DNA of 37,479 nt from Bacillus canaveralius (GCF_002860125.1 NZ_PGVA01000038.1:1-37479); one strand, 5' to 3'. Counted from the first letter of the stretch, positions 23,720-32,266 are shown. The notes: a model not told the origin generated them from the letters alone. Numbers and translations are program-made.

Positions 23720-24904
23720 TTATGATAAATCCTCTTCAAATGTTCCCTTCACAGTCGGCTCACCTTTTTCAACCATGACCTGTCCCAGCGCGATGACCGT
23801 ATCAATCCGGTAATCTGTCTTAGTTAAGAGCACCAAATCAGCATCCTTGCCTTCTTGAATAGTTCCTTTTTCTTTCAATTTCAAAATAGTGGCCGGGTTC
23901 TCGGTGATCACGCGAATGGCCTGGTCCAATGAAATCCCTTCATCGAGAACAGTATCCCGCACTTCCTTATATAAGGTTGACACCTTGCCGATTTTCAGGC
24001 GGGTAAACTCACCGTTTGCATTAAATTCAGGCAGGCTTGCCTGCCCGTCTGATGTGAAGGTAATTTGTGAAATATCGACACCGGCATCAAGCATTCTTTT
24101 TAGGCCTTTGCTGCATTTCACTTCCCCTTCTTCAAGAAATTTCGGAATTGAGCTTGTTGTAAAATCAACATAACCACCTTTTTTGGCATAGTTGATGCCT
24201 TCTGCAAACAGATGGGGGTTACGGTTTATATGAGTTGGGTAAAACTGCCTGATCGGAATGTCCGTTTTTTCAACGACTTCTTCAATGATGTTCAAATGAT
24301 CCAGGCTGTCACCGACATGGACATTGACAATACCGGCTTTTCCCGATAAAAGCCCGCCAATTCGGGCAGCTGAAGCGATTTTCGCCATTTCGTCCACTGT
24401 CGGCTGAGAAGACCTGTGATCGGCAATTGCTATTTCACCGGCACCAATTATTTTATCAACAAGAATAATATCATCTTCGATTTTTCCTGTTAATGTTTTG
24501 ACAGGCACCTGGTATGAACCCGTTTGTACATAGCAAGTAATTCCTTCTTCTTCAAGGCCGCGCGCTTTCGCAATTAAGCTCGCCATCGTTCTAGTCGTCC
24601 CATCAGTTCCAATGACCCCGATCAATGTAGTTACACCCGAAAGAGTCGCGTCGGTCAGTTGAATTTCCGGTGTTCTTGTTTTGTAGCTTCCCTCTCCGCC
24701 CCCGCCAATGATGTGAACATGTGAGTCGATAAAACCGGGAACAACGATTTTTCCTTCTGCGTCTATGACCTTGATGTCGACAAAATTGTCTGGCACTTCG
24801 ATCGTATCTTCAATAAAACCAATCTTTTTATCTGCAAGCAAAATATCTTTCTTCCCTAAATAATCCGGGGCATACACTTCCCCATTTTTAATCAGTGTTA
24901 ACAC
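23720..24904 (-). CDS. iadA: Isoaspartyl (beta-aspartyl) dipeptidase
   Basis: A 394-residue amidohydrolase-superfamily enzyme that cleaves isoaspartyl dipeptides from damaged proteins in the cytoplasm. The first metal-binding motif is DSHVHIIGGGGEGS near 60-74, the bridging Lys is likely the one in YQVPVKT, followed by His ligands in NVHVGD and PTHINRN, and the final catalytic Asp in FTSDGQASLPEF. The length fits the IadA family. The start is the GTG at 24904 (first residues LTLIKNGEVY), seven bases after AAAGGAG; the reading can be extended upstream but without a ribosome binding site. It stands alone. Confidence 0.92.
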   Translation of the reverse strand: MLTLIKNGEVYAPDYLGKKDILLADKKIGFIEDTIEVPDNFVDIKVIDAEGKIVVPGFIDSHVHIIGGGGEGSYKTRTPEIQLTDATLSGVTTLIGVIGTDGTTRTMASLIAKARGLEEEGITCYVQTGSYQVPVKTLTGKIEDDIILVDKIIGAGEIAIADHRSSQPTVDEMAKIASAARIGGLLSGKAGIVNVHVGDSLDHLNIIEEVVEKTDIPIRQFYPTHINRNPHLFAEGINYAKKGGYVDFTTSSIPKFLEEGEVKCSKGLKRMLDAGVDISQITFTSDGQASLPEFNANGEFTRLKIGKVSTLYKEVRDTVLDEGISLDQAIRVITENPATILKLKEKGTIQEGKDADLVLLTKTDYRIDTVIALGQVMVEKGEPTVKGTFEEDLS

Positions 24905-25166
24905 GGAAAATCTCCTTTCATGTTCAGATGAGAATGACAATCCTCTGTCATATTTAAAGTTAAGTAGATGGTAACAACAGTTGTCATAGAGCCTCTTCTA
25001 ATCTAAACAAAATGCCCCTTTTCTATTCATAGCCGGCAGCCTGTCGGTTCTTAAGGGCTGCAACATTTCCAGCAAATGGGCCAGCCTTCAAGTTGGCGTC
25101 GATGTTTAACCTTTGTAGTGGCGGGTAAATATTCATTAAGCCAAGATAGAATAAGGAGATAAGATA

Positions 25167-25490
25167 ATGAAAGAAATCATGTCTTCAAACGTACTTGTTC
25201 AAAATAAAGTGACGATCAGAAAAATGCTTGACATTCACCAGGCATCCAGACAATTTAAAGGTACTACCTATTTATATAGTAAGCATAAAGCAGTCGATGC
25301 CGCAAATTTATCCAAACTCGTATCCTTCTTTTTAACCGTAAAACCGCAAACAACGCTAAAAATCATTGTTGAAGGAACAGAGGTTGACAAACAAATAGCA
25401 GCATTACAGAAATTATTCAATCAGGATATTTCAGTACTACGCATGACAGAGAAGCGCTTAGCCGCTAATTCTGATTCATTTCAAATATAA
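25167..25490 (+). CDS. HPr-like protein lacking both phosphorylation sites
   Basis: A 107-residue protein whose second half follows the HPr fold pattern: ASRQFKGTTYLYSKHKAVDA corresponds to HPr strand and helix B, and LKIIVEGTEVDKQIAALQKL to strand 4 and helix C. In the first half the active-site segment GIHARPA is not present, so there is no His15 for phosphotransfer, and the residue at the Ser46 position appears to be Asn. It is therefore unlikely to be a PTS carrier and may be a Crh-like or structural relative. The ribosome binding site is AAGGAGAT. A tiny membrane peptide gene follows. Confidence 0.6.
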   Translation: MKEIMSSNVLVQNKVTIRKMLDIHQASRQFKGTTYLYSKHKAVDAANLSKLVSFFLTVKPQTTLKIIVEGTEVDKQIAALQKLFNQDISVLRMTEKRLAANSDSFQI

Positions 25491-25508
25491 GGGGGCAGCG
25501 GCATTACT

Positions 25509-25580
25509 ATGATTCGGACAATATTAATGATTATTGGGGCTATCGTCGTTATCGGCGCCTTAGTCAGCTGGTTATTTTAA
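25509..25580 (+). CDS. 23-residue membrane microprotein
   Basis: A 23-codon frame between the HPr-like gene and a terminator. The product is a single hydrophobic helix (IRTILMIIGAIVVIGALVSW then LF) with one Arg at the start. AAGGGGGC lies about 13 bases upstream, somewhat far. It is in line with the HPr-like gene 18 bases away and ends six bases before a terminator stem, which supports a real gene. Confidence 0.5.
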   Translation: MIRTILMIIGAIVVIGALVSWLF

Positions 25581-25583
25581 AAA

Positions 25584-25620
25584 AATCCCGGGTATGTTTA
25601 AATCATGCCCGGGTTATTTA
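25584..25620. terminator. Bidirectional terminator between the microprotein gene and pbpF
   Basis: CCCGGGTATG and CATGCCCGGG form a 10-bp stem (one G-U, 7-base loop at 25597-25603). T-rich runs lie on both sides: TTATTT on the plus strand and seven T residues on the minus strand. Confidence 0.85.
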
Positions 25621-25670
25621 TATCATTTTTTTAACTGCTAATTGTCAAAACTCCATATCCTCCTGCTGGA

Positions 25671-27725
25671 TCAATCATCATCGTGTTCGCCGCGATTTTT
25701 CCGCTTCTTCTCCCATTTCTCTGCTTCTTTTTTAAGTCTATCCTTCCATTTTCCTTTTTCTTTTTTAATGGATTCCCCGAATTCTTCCAGCTCCTTTTCA
25801 AACTTTTGCCGCCTGCTTTTTTCTTCATAGTCCGAAATATGCGGGACATTGAAGAATGCAGGTTCTGTACCTTGTAAAGCACTGCTGATGATATTCTTGA
25901 AAACGAGCGCTGCACCTTCGCTGCTCGTCGTCGTTAAATAATGACTTTCGTCGGTATGATCATACCCTACCCACACCGCACCTGCTAGCTGCGGTGTGTA
26001 GCCGACAAACCACTGGTCCTTTACCCCATTAATTCCTTCAATCGGAACTTCGGTCGACCCGGTTTTTCCGGCCAGGTCACGGCCCTCGATTTGTGCTTCT
26101 TTTCCTGTTCCGTCTTCGACTACTCCCAACAGCATCGTCGTCATTTTATCGGAAACTGCTTTTGTCGTAACTTTTGTGGTCTTTTCCTTCCATTCGCCAA
26201 TCGTTTTGCCATCCGCATCAATAATTTTTGTGATCGCATGGGCTTCTGCCTTGTTACCACCATTGGCAAATGCGGAATAAGCCTCAGCCATCATTAAAGG
26301 TGAAACACCCTCCTGAAGTCCGCCAAGTGCTAACCCAAGATTCCTGTCCTCCTTCTTAAGAGGAATTCCGAAACGTTCTGCCGCATCCATACCTGATTCA
26401 ATCCCCAGTTCGTTTAGTAACCAGACAGCCGGGAGATTTAAGGACTCCTTTACCGCTTCATACATCGGTACTTCGCCCAGATAGATGTCCGTATAATTGT
26501 GCGGCTCGTAATCACCAAACTTCATTTTTTCATCCTTCAACATATCTTCAGGGCTCCAGCCATTCTCAAGTGCCGGAACATAAACGGACAGTGGTTTCAT
26601 CGTTGAACCAGGCTGGGCTTTTAATTCGGTTGCCCGGTTGTAGGCACGAAAAACATGGTCTCCTCTGCCTCCGACAAGTGCACGGATTCCGCCTGTTGCC
26701 GGATCAAGCAGTACCGCGCCACTTTGGGCGATTTCATCTCCGCTTCCTTCAGGAAATAAACTGTCATTTTGATACGCCGTTTCCACCGCTGATTGCATGC
26801 CGGGATCAAGCTCGGTATAAATCTCGTAGCCCCCGGTTAATAACTCATCCTGGGTTAAGCCGTATTCCTCAATTGCCTCCGCAAAAACATGGTCAACATA
26901 GTGCGGGAATTGGCCATGGAAAGGGTCTTCACCTTTATCATTAAGTAAAATCTCTTCACTGAGTGCTGTTGAATATTGTTCATTCGTGATAAACTTGTTT
27001 TCCTTCATTTGCGCAAGCACCGTGTTCCGCCTATCAACCGCCTGTTCAAAATCCTTATAAGGATTCCAGGCAGACGGCGCTTTAATAATACCGGCCAACA
27101 TTGCCGACTCACTTATGGTTAACGCCTCTGGTTCTTTACCGAAATATTTGGCAGCAGCACTGTTAATTCCCCATGCTCCCTCACCAAAATAGATTTGGTT
27201 AAAATACATTTCCAGAATTTCATCCTTGGAATATTCTTGTTCAATTTTTCGCGCTAAAAACAATTCTTCTGCTTTTCTCTTGTATGTCTTCTCCGGTGAG
27301 AGCAGTGCGTTTTTCGTCAACTGCTGGGTGATCGTACTGCCGCCTTCAACAATTCCGCCTGCTGTTATATTGCGAAAAAATGCTCGCGCAATGCCGATAA
27401 GATCAATTCCGTTATGACTGTAAAAGCGTTGATCCTCAATCGCAATCACCGCATTTTTCAAGTCATCCGGAATTTTCGATATCGGGACGCCTTCATTTCT
27501 ATTAGCGGAAATTTTACTTGCTATTTCGCCCCTTTGGTCATAAATCACCGTTGACTGTGCAAGTCCGGCTTCTAAAGTGCTAATATCAGCCCTGCTGGAA
27601 AACACATAGAAAAAAATTAATATTCCCAATAGGGAGACTGCCATCGCAAGAATCGCCATTTGAGTCATATGCTTTCGCTTCCAAAACTTCGACAACCGTG
27701 AAAATGTTGAGCTTAGTCTTTCCAT
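25671..27725 (-). CDS. pbpF: Class A penicillin-binding protein (PBP2c/PbpF-like)
   Basis: A bifunctional murein synthase of 684 residues. A basic N-terminus and one membrane helix ([18 protein letters not shown]) are followed by the glycosyltransferase domain with its catalytic Glu in [12 protein letters not shown] and the GGSTITQQL motif. The transpeptidase domain has Ser in [10 protein letters not shown] in KESLNLPA and the KTGS motif in LAGKTGST. The C-terminal 50 residues are highly charged and Lys/Glu-rich ([19 protein letters not shown]). The length resembles PbpF (about 714). The start is uncertain: the longest reading begins with a TTG at 27773 with no ribosome binding site; the ATG at 27725 has AAGG eleven bases upstream and is preferred. 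Confidence 0.88.
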   Translation of the reverse strand: MERLSSTFSRLSKFWKRKHMTQMAILAMAVSLLGILIFFYVFSSRADISTLEAGLAQSTVIYDQRGEIASKISANRNEGVPISKIPDDLKNAVIAIEDQRFYSHNGIDLIGIARAFFRNITAGGIVEGGSTITQQLTKNALLSPEKTYKRKAEELFLARKIEQEYSKDEILEMYFNQIYFGEGAWGINSAAAKYFGKEPEALTISESAMLAGIIKAPSAWNPYKDFEQAVDRRNTVLAQMKENKFITNEQYSTALSEEILLNDKGEDPFHGQFPHYVDHVFAEAIEEYGLTQDELLTGGYEIYTELDPGMQSAVETAYQNDSLFPEGSGDEIAQSGAVLLDPATGGIRALVGGRGDHVFRAYNRATELKAQPGSTMKPLSVYVPALENGWSPEDMLKDEKMKFGDYEPHNYTDIYLGEVPMYEAVKESLNLPAVWLLNELGIESGMDAAERFGIPLKKEDRNLGLALGGLQEGVSPLMMAEAYSAFANGGNKAEAHAITKIIDADGKTIGEWKEKTTKVTTKAVSDKMTTMLLGVVEDGTGKEAQIEGRDLAGKTGSTEVPIEGINGVKDQWFVGYTPQLAGAVWVGYDHTDESHYLTTTSSEGAALVFKNIISSALQGTEPAFFNVPHISDYEEKSRRQKFEKELEEFGESIKKEKGKWKDRLKKEAEKWEKKRKNRGEHDDD

Positions 27726-27849
27726 TACGTTCACTACCTTCGTTCTTCTCTCCAATTCTTTTACTTTAAACAATTTTATTAATTTGTTTTACCCGCAAAA
27801 ACAGGAAACAATTCCACAATTAACCGTGACATAATGAAAAATGCATATA

Positions 27850-27890
27850 AAAAGAGCTAAAATGCGGATAACTTCGCGATTCAGCTCCTT
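27850..27890 (-). terminator. Terminator of the XRE/membrane-protein operon
   Basis: On the minus strand GAGCT and AGCTC anchor an imperfect stem with inner CGCG/CGC pairs, followed by TTTTTAT. It lies just after the membrane-protein stop codon. Confidence 0.65.
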
Positions 27891-27892
27891 TT

Positions 27893-28261
27893 TTATGCAG
27901 TTTTACGCCGCTTCAGCATAATTTTGGATTTTAATTCAGGCATTTTGTCAAATAATAACAGCAACATAAAGCAGATGATTAAATACATAAATGTAAAAAT
28001 ATTAGGTATGCAGAGGATCCACAACCACTGGCGAACTGTAAGATCTGCGAATATTTGCAGTATAACGTTTACCTGAAGCATTTCCCTTCCGATAAAAGCC
28101 CCTTCGACAAGGATGTATAAAGCTGTATTAGAACATATGTAAACAGAAAATAATACAAAATAATTTAGCTTTTTTGATTTAAAAAACACCACTTTTGTAA
28201 GGATTGTCCACACTATTACGACAAACGGAAAAATAATAAATATCGCTCTTTCCGGAGTCAT
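27893..28261 (-). CDS. Integral membrane protein paired with an XRE regulator
   Basis: A 122-residue hydrophobic protein with about four membrane helices (starting TPERAIFIIFPFVVIVWTIL) and a basic C-terminal tail (LKRRKTA). No family is recognised. The ATG at 28261 lies five bases after GGAGG within a G-rich stretch, and this start is preferred over an upstream TTG at 28276. It is 27 bases downstream of the XRE gene on the same strand and ends at a terminator, so the two form an operon. Confidence 0.6.
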   Translation of the reverse strand: MTPERAIFIIFPFVVIVWTILTKVVFFKSKKLNYFVLFSVYICSNTALYILVEGAFIGREMLQVNVILQIFADLTVRQWLWILCIPNIFTFMYLIICFMLLLLFDKMPELKSKIMLKRRKTA

Positions 28262-28288
28262 GCTCCCCTCCCCCAATCCAAAGTATGT

Positions 28289-28750
28289 TCAGCTGGGATC
28301 GTCTTCCTTAAGTTCAACAAAGCGTTCCCTTGCAGCTTCTTCGTCAAAGCTGCTATATATGCGATAATGATCTTCATCAAGAATGCGAAAATGCTGGCTA
28401 ATAATATTTTGCTGGAGAATAAACCCGTTTGCTTTCGCCACTTCCCGCCACCACATTTTCCCGCCAAGTGTCTTTTCTTTCCGGAAGTCGATGCCTTCGC
28501 GGGCAATAGTCTCAAGAACTTCGAGCGGTTCATTTCCAAATAAAAACTTTACCGTCTCTGTTTCCCGAAAAAGAGCACAAACGGTCACAACGGTTGACCA
28601 CCCTGCAAAAGCTCTTCCCTTTTCAATCTGGACGAGGGTTTTCTTGGAAACGCCAATCACTTCGGCCATTTTATCTTGCGTATACCCCGCTTCAGTTCGA
28701 ATTAATCTCATCTTGTCAGAAACCTTCATCACAATTTCTTCTCTAGTCAT
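28289..28750 (-). CDS. XRE-family helix-turn-helix regulator
   Basis: A 153-residue protein. Residues 10-65 form a Cro/CI-type DNA-binding domain (MRLIRTEAGYTQDKMAEVIG then VSKKTLVQIEKG). The remaining 85 residues, including EKTLGGKMWWREVAKANGF, are acidic and of unknown function. GAAGGA lies ten bases before the ATG. A promoter with a perfect 14-bp palindrome between its -35 and -10 boxes lies directly upstream, so autorepression is likely. The next gene encodes a small membrane protein. Confidence 0.82.
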   Translation of the reverse strand: MTREEIVMKVSDKMRLIRTEAGYTQDKMAEVIGVSKKTLVQIEKGRAFAGWSTVVTVCALFRETETVKFLFGNEPLEVLETIAREGIDFRKEKTLGGKMWWREVAKANGFILQQNIISQHFRILDEDHYRIYSSFDEEAARERFVELKEDDPS

Positions 28751-28764
28751 TGCCGGTCAGTCCT

Positions 28765-28794
28765 TCTATAGCTTTTAGTGTAATTTTACACCAA
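28765..28794 (-). promoter_or_regulatory. Promoter of the XRE operon with embedded operator
   Basis: On the minus strand TTGGTG (28789-28794), 18 bases, TATAGA (28765-28770). Between them lies GTGTAATTTTACAC (28778-28791 on the plus strand), a perfect inverted repeat of GTGTAA with a 2-base centre. A repressor bound here would block RNA polymerase. Confidence 0.65.
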
Positions 28795-28994
28795 TCTTCT
28801 TAATTTTAAAATCTTTTTTTGAAAATTTATTTCTATTATTTGAGTAAATTTCACAATGTAACAAGCTAAACCGAAAAACGAATGAAGGTGTCTAAATTAA
28901 CAGGAGTATGCCGTAAGAAACGAATGATACTGTCTTAATTATAAATAACCGTTCGTTTTTCAGTTAAAGAATGCTTTTATGAAATTCACTCATT

Positions 28995-29029
28995 TAAAAA
29001 AATAGACCAAAACGCTAAGCGAATTGGTC
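28995..29029 (-). terminator. Terminator of thiT
   Basis: On the minus strand GACCAA-TT-CGC, loop TTA, GCG-TT-TTGGTC, then TATTTTTTT. The stem has a 2x2 internal mismatch. Confidence 0.7.
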
Positions 29030-29053
29030 GATCATCATGTTAACCTGCCAACC

Positions 29054-29629
29054 TCATAGGTTGATCATTTTTTTCGGGGCCGCTGAGATAATTAACATGA
29101 CGATTACTGCACTTAAAATAAAGCTTGGCAGCATATATGTTCCATTATAAACGAGCGAATAGAGTGCTACCGGCTGGCCCTTCGGCGCAAATTCTCCGAA
29201 AAAAACGATGCCGGCTGTAACATGGCACAGGTAGCGCAAAACGCTGCCGATAAATGTACCCGCTATTAAGTAAGTAATCCATTTCCTTCTATCATTCTGC
29301 CGCAGGCCGTTCTGAAGCTGAGCAGCAAACAAGCCGGCAAATCCAAGCGTTCCAAAAGCAATCAAGTAATCAACGATCCCTTGAACCGGAGTGTAAATTT
29401 GCGCATAGCCAAGGATAAATTGGAGCAGTCCCAACAAAAATCCGGTTAGCAGTCCTCCCTTAAGCCCCCAGCGAAAGGCCATTAAAAATACTGGTACAGC
29501 CGCAATCGACACTGATCCTCCCTGCGGCCAGATTCGCGCAAACACAAATGCAGAAACAAGATCCAGCAAATAAGCAAGTGCTGTGAATATGGCAACCTCT
29601 ACTAAAAATAACGTTTTGTTCTGTGTCAT
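29054..29629 (-). CDS. thiT: ThiT, thiamine-binding S component of an ECF transporter
   Basis: A 191-residue protein with six membrane helices. The conserved WPQGGSVSIAAVPVFLMAFR near 34-53 is the ThiT signature that includes substrate-binding residues. ThiT (YuaJ) binds thiamine at the outer face and works with the shared EcfA/A'/T module. A complete TPP riboswitch with its own terminator lies upstream, which confirms the substrate class. Ribosome binding site GAGGGGG. Single-gene transcription unit. Confidence 0.95.
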   Translation of the reverse strand: MTQNKTLFLVEVAIFTALAYLLDLVSAFVFARIWPQGGSVSIAAVPVFLMAFRWGLKGGLLTGFLLGLLQFILGYAQIYTPVQGIVDYLIAFGTLGFAGLFAAQLQNGLRQNDRRKWITYLIAGTFIGSVLRYLCHVTAGIVFFGEFAPKGQPVALYSLVYNGTYMLPSFILSAVIVMLIISAAPKKMINL

Positions 29630-29693
29630 TCTTCTTTCCCCCTCTAAAAGTGTTCAAGGAGTCCGAGACTTGCCTCTATAAGCTGCTATAACG

Positions 29694-29740
29694 CAAAAAA
29701 AGCAATCAAGGGCAGGAATCCGATGGCCCAATATTGCTTT
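29694..29740 (-). terminator. Expression-platform terminator of the TPP riboswitch
   Basis: On the minus strand GCAATATTGGGC and GCCCTTGATTGC pair with a 3x3 internal loop and are followed by seven T residues, between the aptamer and the thiT ribosome binding site. It should form when TPP is bound and stop transcription of thiT. Confidence 0.8.
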
Positions 29741-29752
29741 CTATCCATCAAA

Positions 29753-29841
29753 CCACATCCCTGCGCTAGCATTAACTAACAGGTTCATAGGGTCAGAACT
29801 CGAAGCTCACTCTCAGCTGCAACATGCAGCCCCCCTTGTGG
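29753..29841 (-). promoter_or_regulatory. TPP riboswitch (thi box) controlling thiT
   Basis: The minus strand carries the conserved TPP aptamer strings in order: GGGGGGCTGCATG, GCTGAGAGTGAG, GACCCTATGAACCTG, TTAATGCTAGCGCAGGGA. The ends CCACA and TGTGG close the P1 stem. Confidence 0.96.
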
Positions 29842-29874
29842 AACTATTCAACTATATAAAGTAATTCATCTCCG

Positions 29875-29903
29875 AATATACTATGTTTCAGCGTGATTGG
29901 CAA
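29875..29903 (-). promoter_or_regulatory. Sigma-A promoter of thiT
   Basis: On the minus strand TTGCCA (29898-29903), 17 bases, TATATT (29875-29880). The start would fall about 25 bases upstream of the TPP aptamer. Confidence 0.65.
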
Positions 29904-29904
29904 G

Positions 29905-29919
29905 AAAGATATTATCTTT
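29905..29919. repeat. 15-bp palindrome between thiT and the kinase gene
   Basis: AAAGATATTATCTTT is a perfect inverted repeat with a one-base centre, between the divergent thiT and kinase promoters. It may be an operator; no regulator is assigned. Confidence 0.4.
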
Positions 29920-29959
29920 ATCCTAGATTGTGAAATTTACTCGATTAACAAAAAAAGAC

Positions 29960-29986
29960 AAAGGATTTTGGCAGCTGTCAGCGAAT
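29960..29986 (+). promoter_or_regulatory. Sigma-H promoter of the orphan histidine kinase
   Basis: AAAGGATTT (29960-29968), an 11-base spacer, and AGCGAAT (29980-29986) fit every defined position of the sigma-H consensus RNAGGAWWW, 11-12 bases, RNNGAAT. The start would lie about 40 bases upstream of the ATG. Sigma-H drives early sporulation genes, including kinA in Bacillus subtilis. Confidence 0.75.
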
Positions 29987-30033
29987 ACATTGATAAACTG
30001 TGAGACAGGAATCAAATTAATTGGAGGATAGAA

Positions 30034-31152
30034 ATGCTAGCCGTTACGAAAAGGAAATTAGTCGACTTCCTTGTGAAGGAAAAACATGCGCTGTTGGACG
30101 AGTGGGACAAGGTATTTTTAATTTCGGAAGATGATCCATTTAAAGTTAAAATTAAGAAAAATGGAGAAGCAATGTACGAAATCATTCTAAATATCTTTTC
30201 TGAAAATGAGGAAGATGTCGAAAATCATGTCCGCAAGCTTGCCTATATAATCGGAGCGGAACGCGTCAGAGCTAATATAAACATTGGAGACTTTGTTTAC
30301 AATGTGAATATCGGGAGATCGATCATTTTAAAAAATTTAAACAAGTTAAACTTGGAGTGGCCAGATTTGCAAAAATCAATAGACAGCATCAACTACTGTT
30401 TTGATAAATTTTTATATTATGCTGTTACGTATTATTCTGATGCGAAAAACAAAATCATTGAGGAAAAATCAAATTTTATTGATAACACTCACAAGGACAG
30501 GCTCACTTTGCTGGGACAAATGACTTCAAGTTTTATCCATGAATTTCGCAATCCCCTTACATCCATTCAAGGGTTTATCCAGCTTTTAAGAGCAGACTAT
30601 CCAGAAATGAAATATCTGGATATAATTGGAAATGAGTTGGAACAGCTCAATTTCAAAATTTCCCAATTTCTGCTTCTGTCCAAAAAAGAATTAATCGGCA
30701 AAGAGAAAAATATTTTTTCCTTGAATGAATTAGTTGATGAAGTGTTGATTTTTCTTTACCCAAGCATCTTGGACGCTAAAGTTAAGGTCTTAAAACAAAT
30801 GGAAGACAATATCAATATAATGGGCTATAACGATGAGATACGTCAGGTGCTTATCAATATTATTTTTAATGCGATTGATGTCCTAAGCCAATATCGGAGT
30901 GATCCGGTCCTTGAGATAAAATGCAGCTTACTGAACAAAAAATTCATTAAGCTCGATGTAGCGAATAACGGTCCGATGATTCCAGAAAATCTCCTTAATA
31001 CGATTTTTGAACCTTTTGTAACCACAAAGAAACTTGGAACAGGACTGGGATTATTTGTTTGCCGTGAAATTATTGAAAAACATAAAGGATCATTAACATG
31101 CCAATCTGAAGCAGAAAAAACGGTATTCAGTATGGCTCTCCCCCGTACCTGA
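30034..31152 (+). CDS. Soluble sporulation-type sensor histidine kinase
   Basis: A 372-residue kinase without membrane helices. Residues 1-145 form a helical N-terminal sensor domain of the type found in some Bacillus kinases and RsbR-like proteins. The phosphorylated His169 is in FIHEFRNPLTSIQGFIQLL, the H-box form typical of kinases that feed the Spo0F/Spo0A phosphorelay (KinA-KinE). The ATP domain has the N-box (NIIFNAIDVL near 289-298), FEPFVTTKKLGTGLGL, and GSL at the end. No response regulator is adjacent (orphan), and the promoter fits sigma-H. Role in starting sporulation is inferred. Ribosome binding site TTGGAGG. Confidence 0.85.
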   Translation: MLAVTKRKLVDFLVKEKHALLDEWDKVFLISEDDPFKVKIKKNGEAMYEIILNIFSENEEDVENHVRKLAYIIGAERVRANINIGDFVYNVNIGRSIILKNLNKLNLEWPDLQKSIDSINYCFDKFLYYAVTYYSDAKNKIIEEKSNFIDNTHKDRLTLLGQMTSSFIHEFRNPLTSIQGFIQLLRADYPEMKYLDIIGNELEQLNFKISQFLLLSKKELIGKEKNIFSLNELVDEVLIFLYPSILDAKVKVLKQMEDNINIMGYNDEIRQVLINIIFNAIDVLSQYRSDPVLEIKCSLLNKKFIKLDVANNGPMIPENLLNTIFEPFVTTKKLGTGLGLFVCREIIEKHKGSLTCQSEAEKTVFSMALPRT

Positions 31153-31180
31153 GTGCTCTTCTGATCCTGAACAAGCACAA

Positions 31181-31224
31181 AAATCCACTCCTGGTACTTA
31201 ACTATGAAGTGGATTCTTTTTTTT
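31181..31224 (+). terminator. Terminator of the sporulation-type kinase gene
   Basis: AATCCACT and AGTGGATT (8 bp, 18-base loop) are followed by eight T residues. Confidence 0.8.
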
Positions 31225-31361
31225 AACTCGATTTCCCATTAACGTTTATGTAAAGAGCATTCACAACAGAAACGAGAATATTCTTCACCCAAAAAGCGTA
31301 TACAAATGAAAAAACTCCTTATAGTATTAAAACTAATATTTGCTCAGGGGAGGGGAATTTT

Positions 31362-31910
31362 ATGTTCTCTTTGAAGGTTAATCAAGAAATTGAATTGCAA
31401 TTGCTTCAGCTAAGGGATGCTGAAGAGCTCTACCAGCTTGTTGATTCAAATCGCCGGCATCTCAGGCAGTGGCTTCCCTGGGTCGACAGTATGAATTCTC
31501 CCCTTCAATATCATTCGATCATTCCAATGTGGTTAAAGCAGTTTGCCGATAACAATGGGTTTAACTTGGGAATCCGCTACAATAAAATTCTCGTTGGATC
31601 ATTAGGCTTTCACCACATTGACTGGCACAACGAGCAAACAAGCATCGGCTATTACCTGGCAGAGCAGGCCCAGGGCCGCGGAATTATGACAAAATCCGTT
31701 CAAGCCTTGCTTAATTACGCCTTCTATGACCTTGGATTAAATCGCATTGAAATCCGCTGCGGGACAAGAAATATAGCAAGCCGCTCAATTCCTGTCAGGC
31801 TTGGCTTTACAGAAGAAGGATTGATCCGCGATGGAGAAAAACTGAATGGTTTTTTCCATGATTTAATTGTTTATGGCTTGCTTGCAAGGGAATGGCGCAA
31901 CCTATCATGA
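31362..31910 (+). CDS. GNAT N-acetyltransferase of the RimJ/RimL type
   Basis: A 182-residue acetyltransferase of the family that includes ribosomal-protein acetyltransferases and B. subtilis YdaF. The acetyl-CoA-binding segment is YYLAEQAQGRGIMTKSVQAL near 102-121 (QGRGI motif). The later RIEIRCGTRNIASRSIPVRL and GFTEEG are also typical. The substrate is unknown. Ribosome binding site GGGGAGGGG. It stands alone. Confidence 0.87.
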   Translation: MFSLKVNQEIELQLLQLRDAEELYQLVDSNRRHLRQWLPWVDSMNSPLQYHSIIPMWLKQFADNNGFNLGIRYNKILVGSLGFHHIDWHNEQTSIGYYLAEQAQGRGIMTKSVQALLNYAFYDLGLNRIEIRCGTRNIASRSIPVRLGFTEEGLIRDGEKLNGFFHDLIVYGLLAREWRNLS

Positions 31911-32066
31911 TCTTCATTTTAAGCATGAATGTTAAAGGTGAATGGTAGTCCAAGATATTCAAGGTACAATAGTTATAATAGGATAAATATATTCCCGAAC
32001 CATATTCATAACTGTGCTTTGATGGCCATAAAGTATCAATATAACAAATTAGTGAAACTGGAACGT

Positions 32067-32095
32067 TTGACTGTATGGTTGAAAATCTTTATAAT
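32067..32095 (+). promoter_or_regulatory. Sigma-A promoter of the merR-CNNM operon
   Basis: TTGACT (32067-32072), 17 bases, TATAAT (32090-32095). Near-perfect vegetative promoter, 171 bases before the MerR start. Confidence 0.75.
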
Positions 32096-32199
32096 TATTT
32101 ATAATTATTGGTAAATGTTATCGACAATCAGGCGAGTGCTAATTGTGCTGTATTAAAGTCAGTTTTTCCCGGCGGGATGGAGAGCGGTCTACGGCCCTT

Positions 32200-32251
32200 C
32201 CTCGTTTGTCCGGTACTGCAGCCTTGGTACGGTCGATACAAACGATTGAGG
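32200..32251 (+). promoter_or_regulatory. Hairpin at the ribosome binding site of the MerR gene
   Basis: CGTTTGT (32203-32209) pairs with ACAAACG (32238-32244), enclosing an inner stem CCGGTAC/GTACGG (32210-32216 with 32227-32232, one bulge). CCTC at 32200-32203 can pair with GAGG of the ribosome binding site at 32248-32251. This may limit translation and could respond to temperature, a ligand or a metal. Confidence 0.5.
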
Positions 32252-32266
32252 TGATTTGATGGGGCA

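Larger units (their letters stand above)
28751..29053. other. AT-rich intergenic region with direct and inverted repeats
   Basis: No gene is seen. Besides the XRE promoter, GAAAAACGAA (28873-28882) and TTCGTTTTTC (28952-28961) form a 10-bp inverted repeat about 70 bases apart. Inside, ACGAATGA followed by GTCT and AATTA occurs twice in direct orientation (about 28878-28899 and 28920-28940). The thiT terminator is at 28995-29029. Confidence 0.5.
31911..32266. other. Leader region of the merR-CNNM operon
   Basis: No protein gene is seen in these 356 bases. A consensus vegetative promoter lies at 32067-32095. Between it and the MerR start lies a leader of about 165 bases with GC-rich hairpins, one of which pairs next to the ribosome binding site. 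Confidence 0.6.

Noticed and set aside
27726-27773. Longer N-terminus of the class A PBP from a TTG at 27773
   Set aside because: There is no ribosome binding site before it; the internal ATG is the more plausible start.
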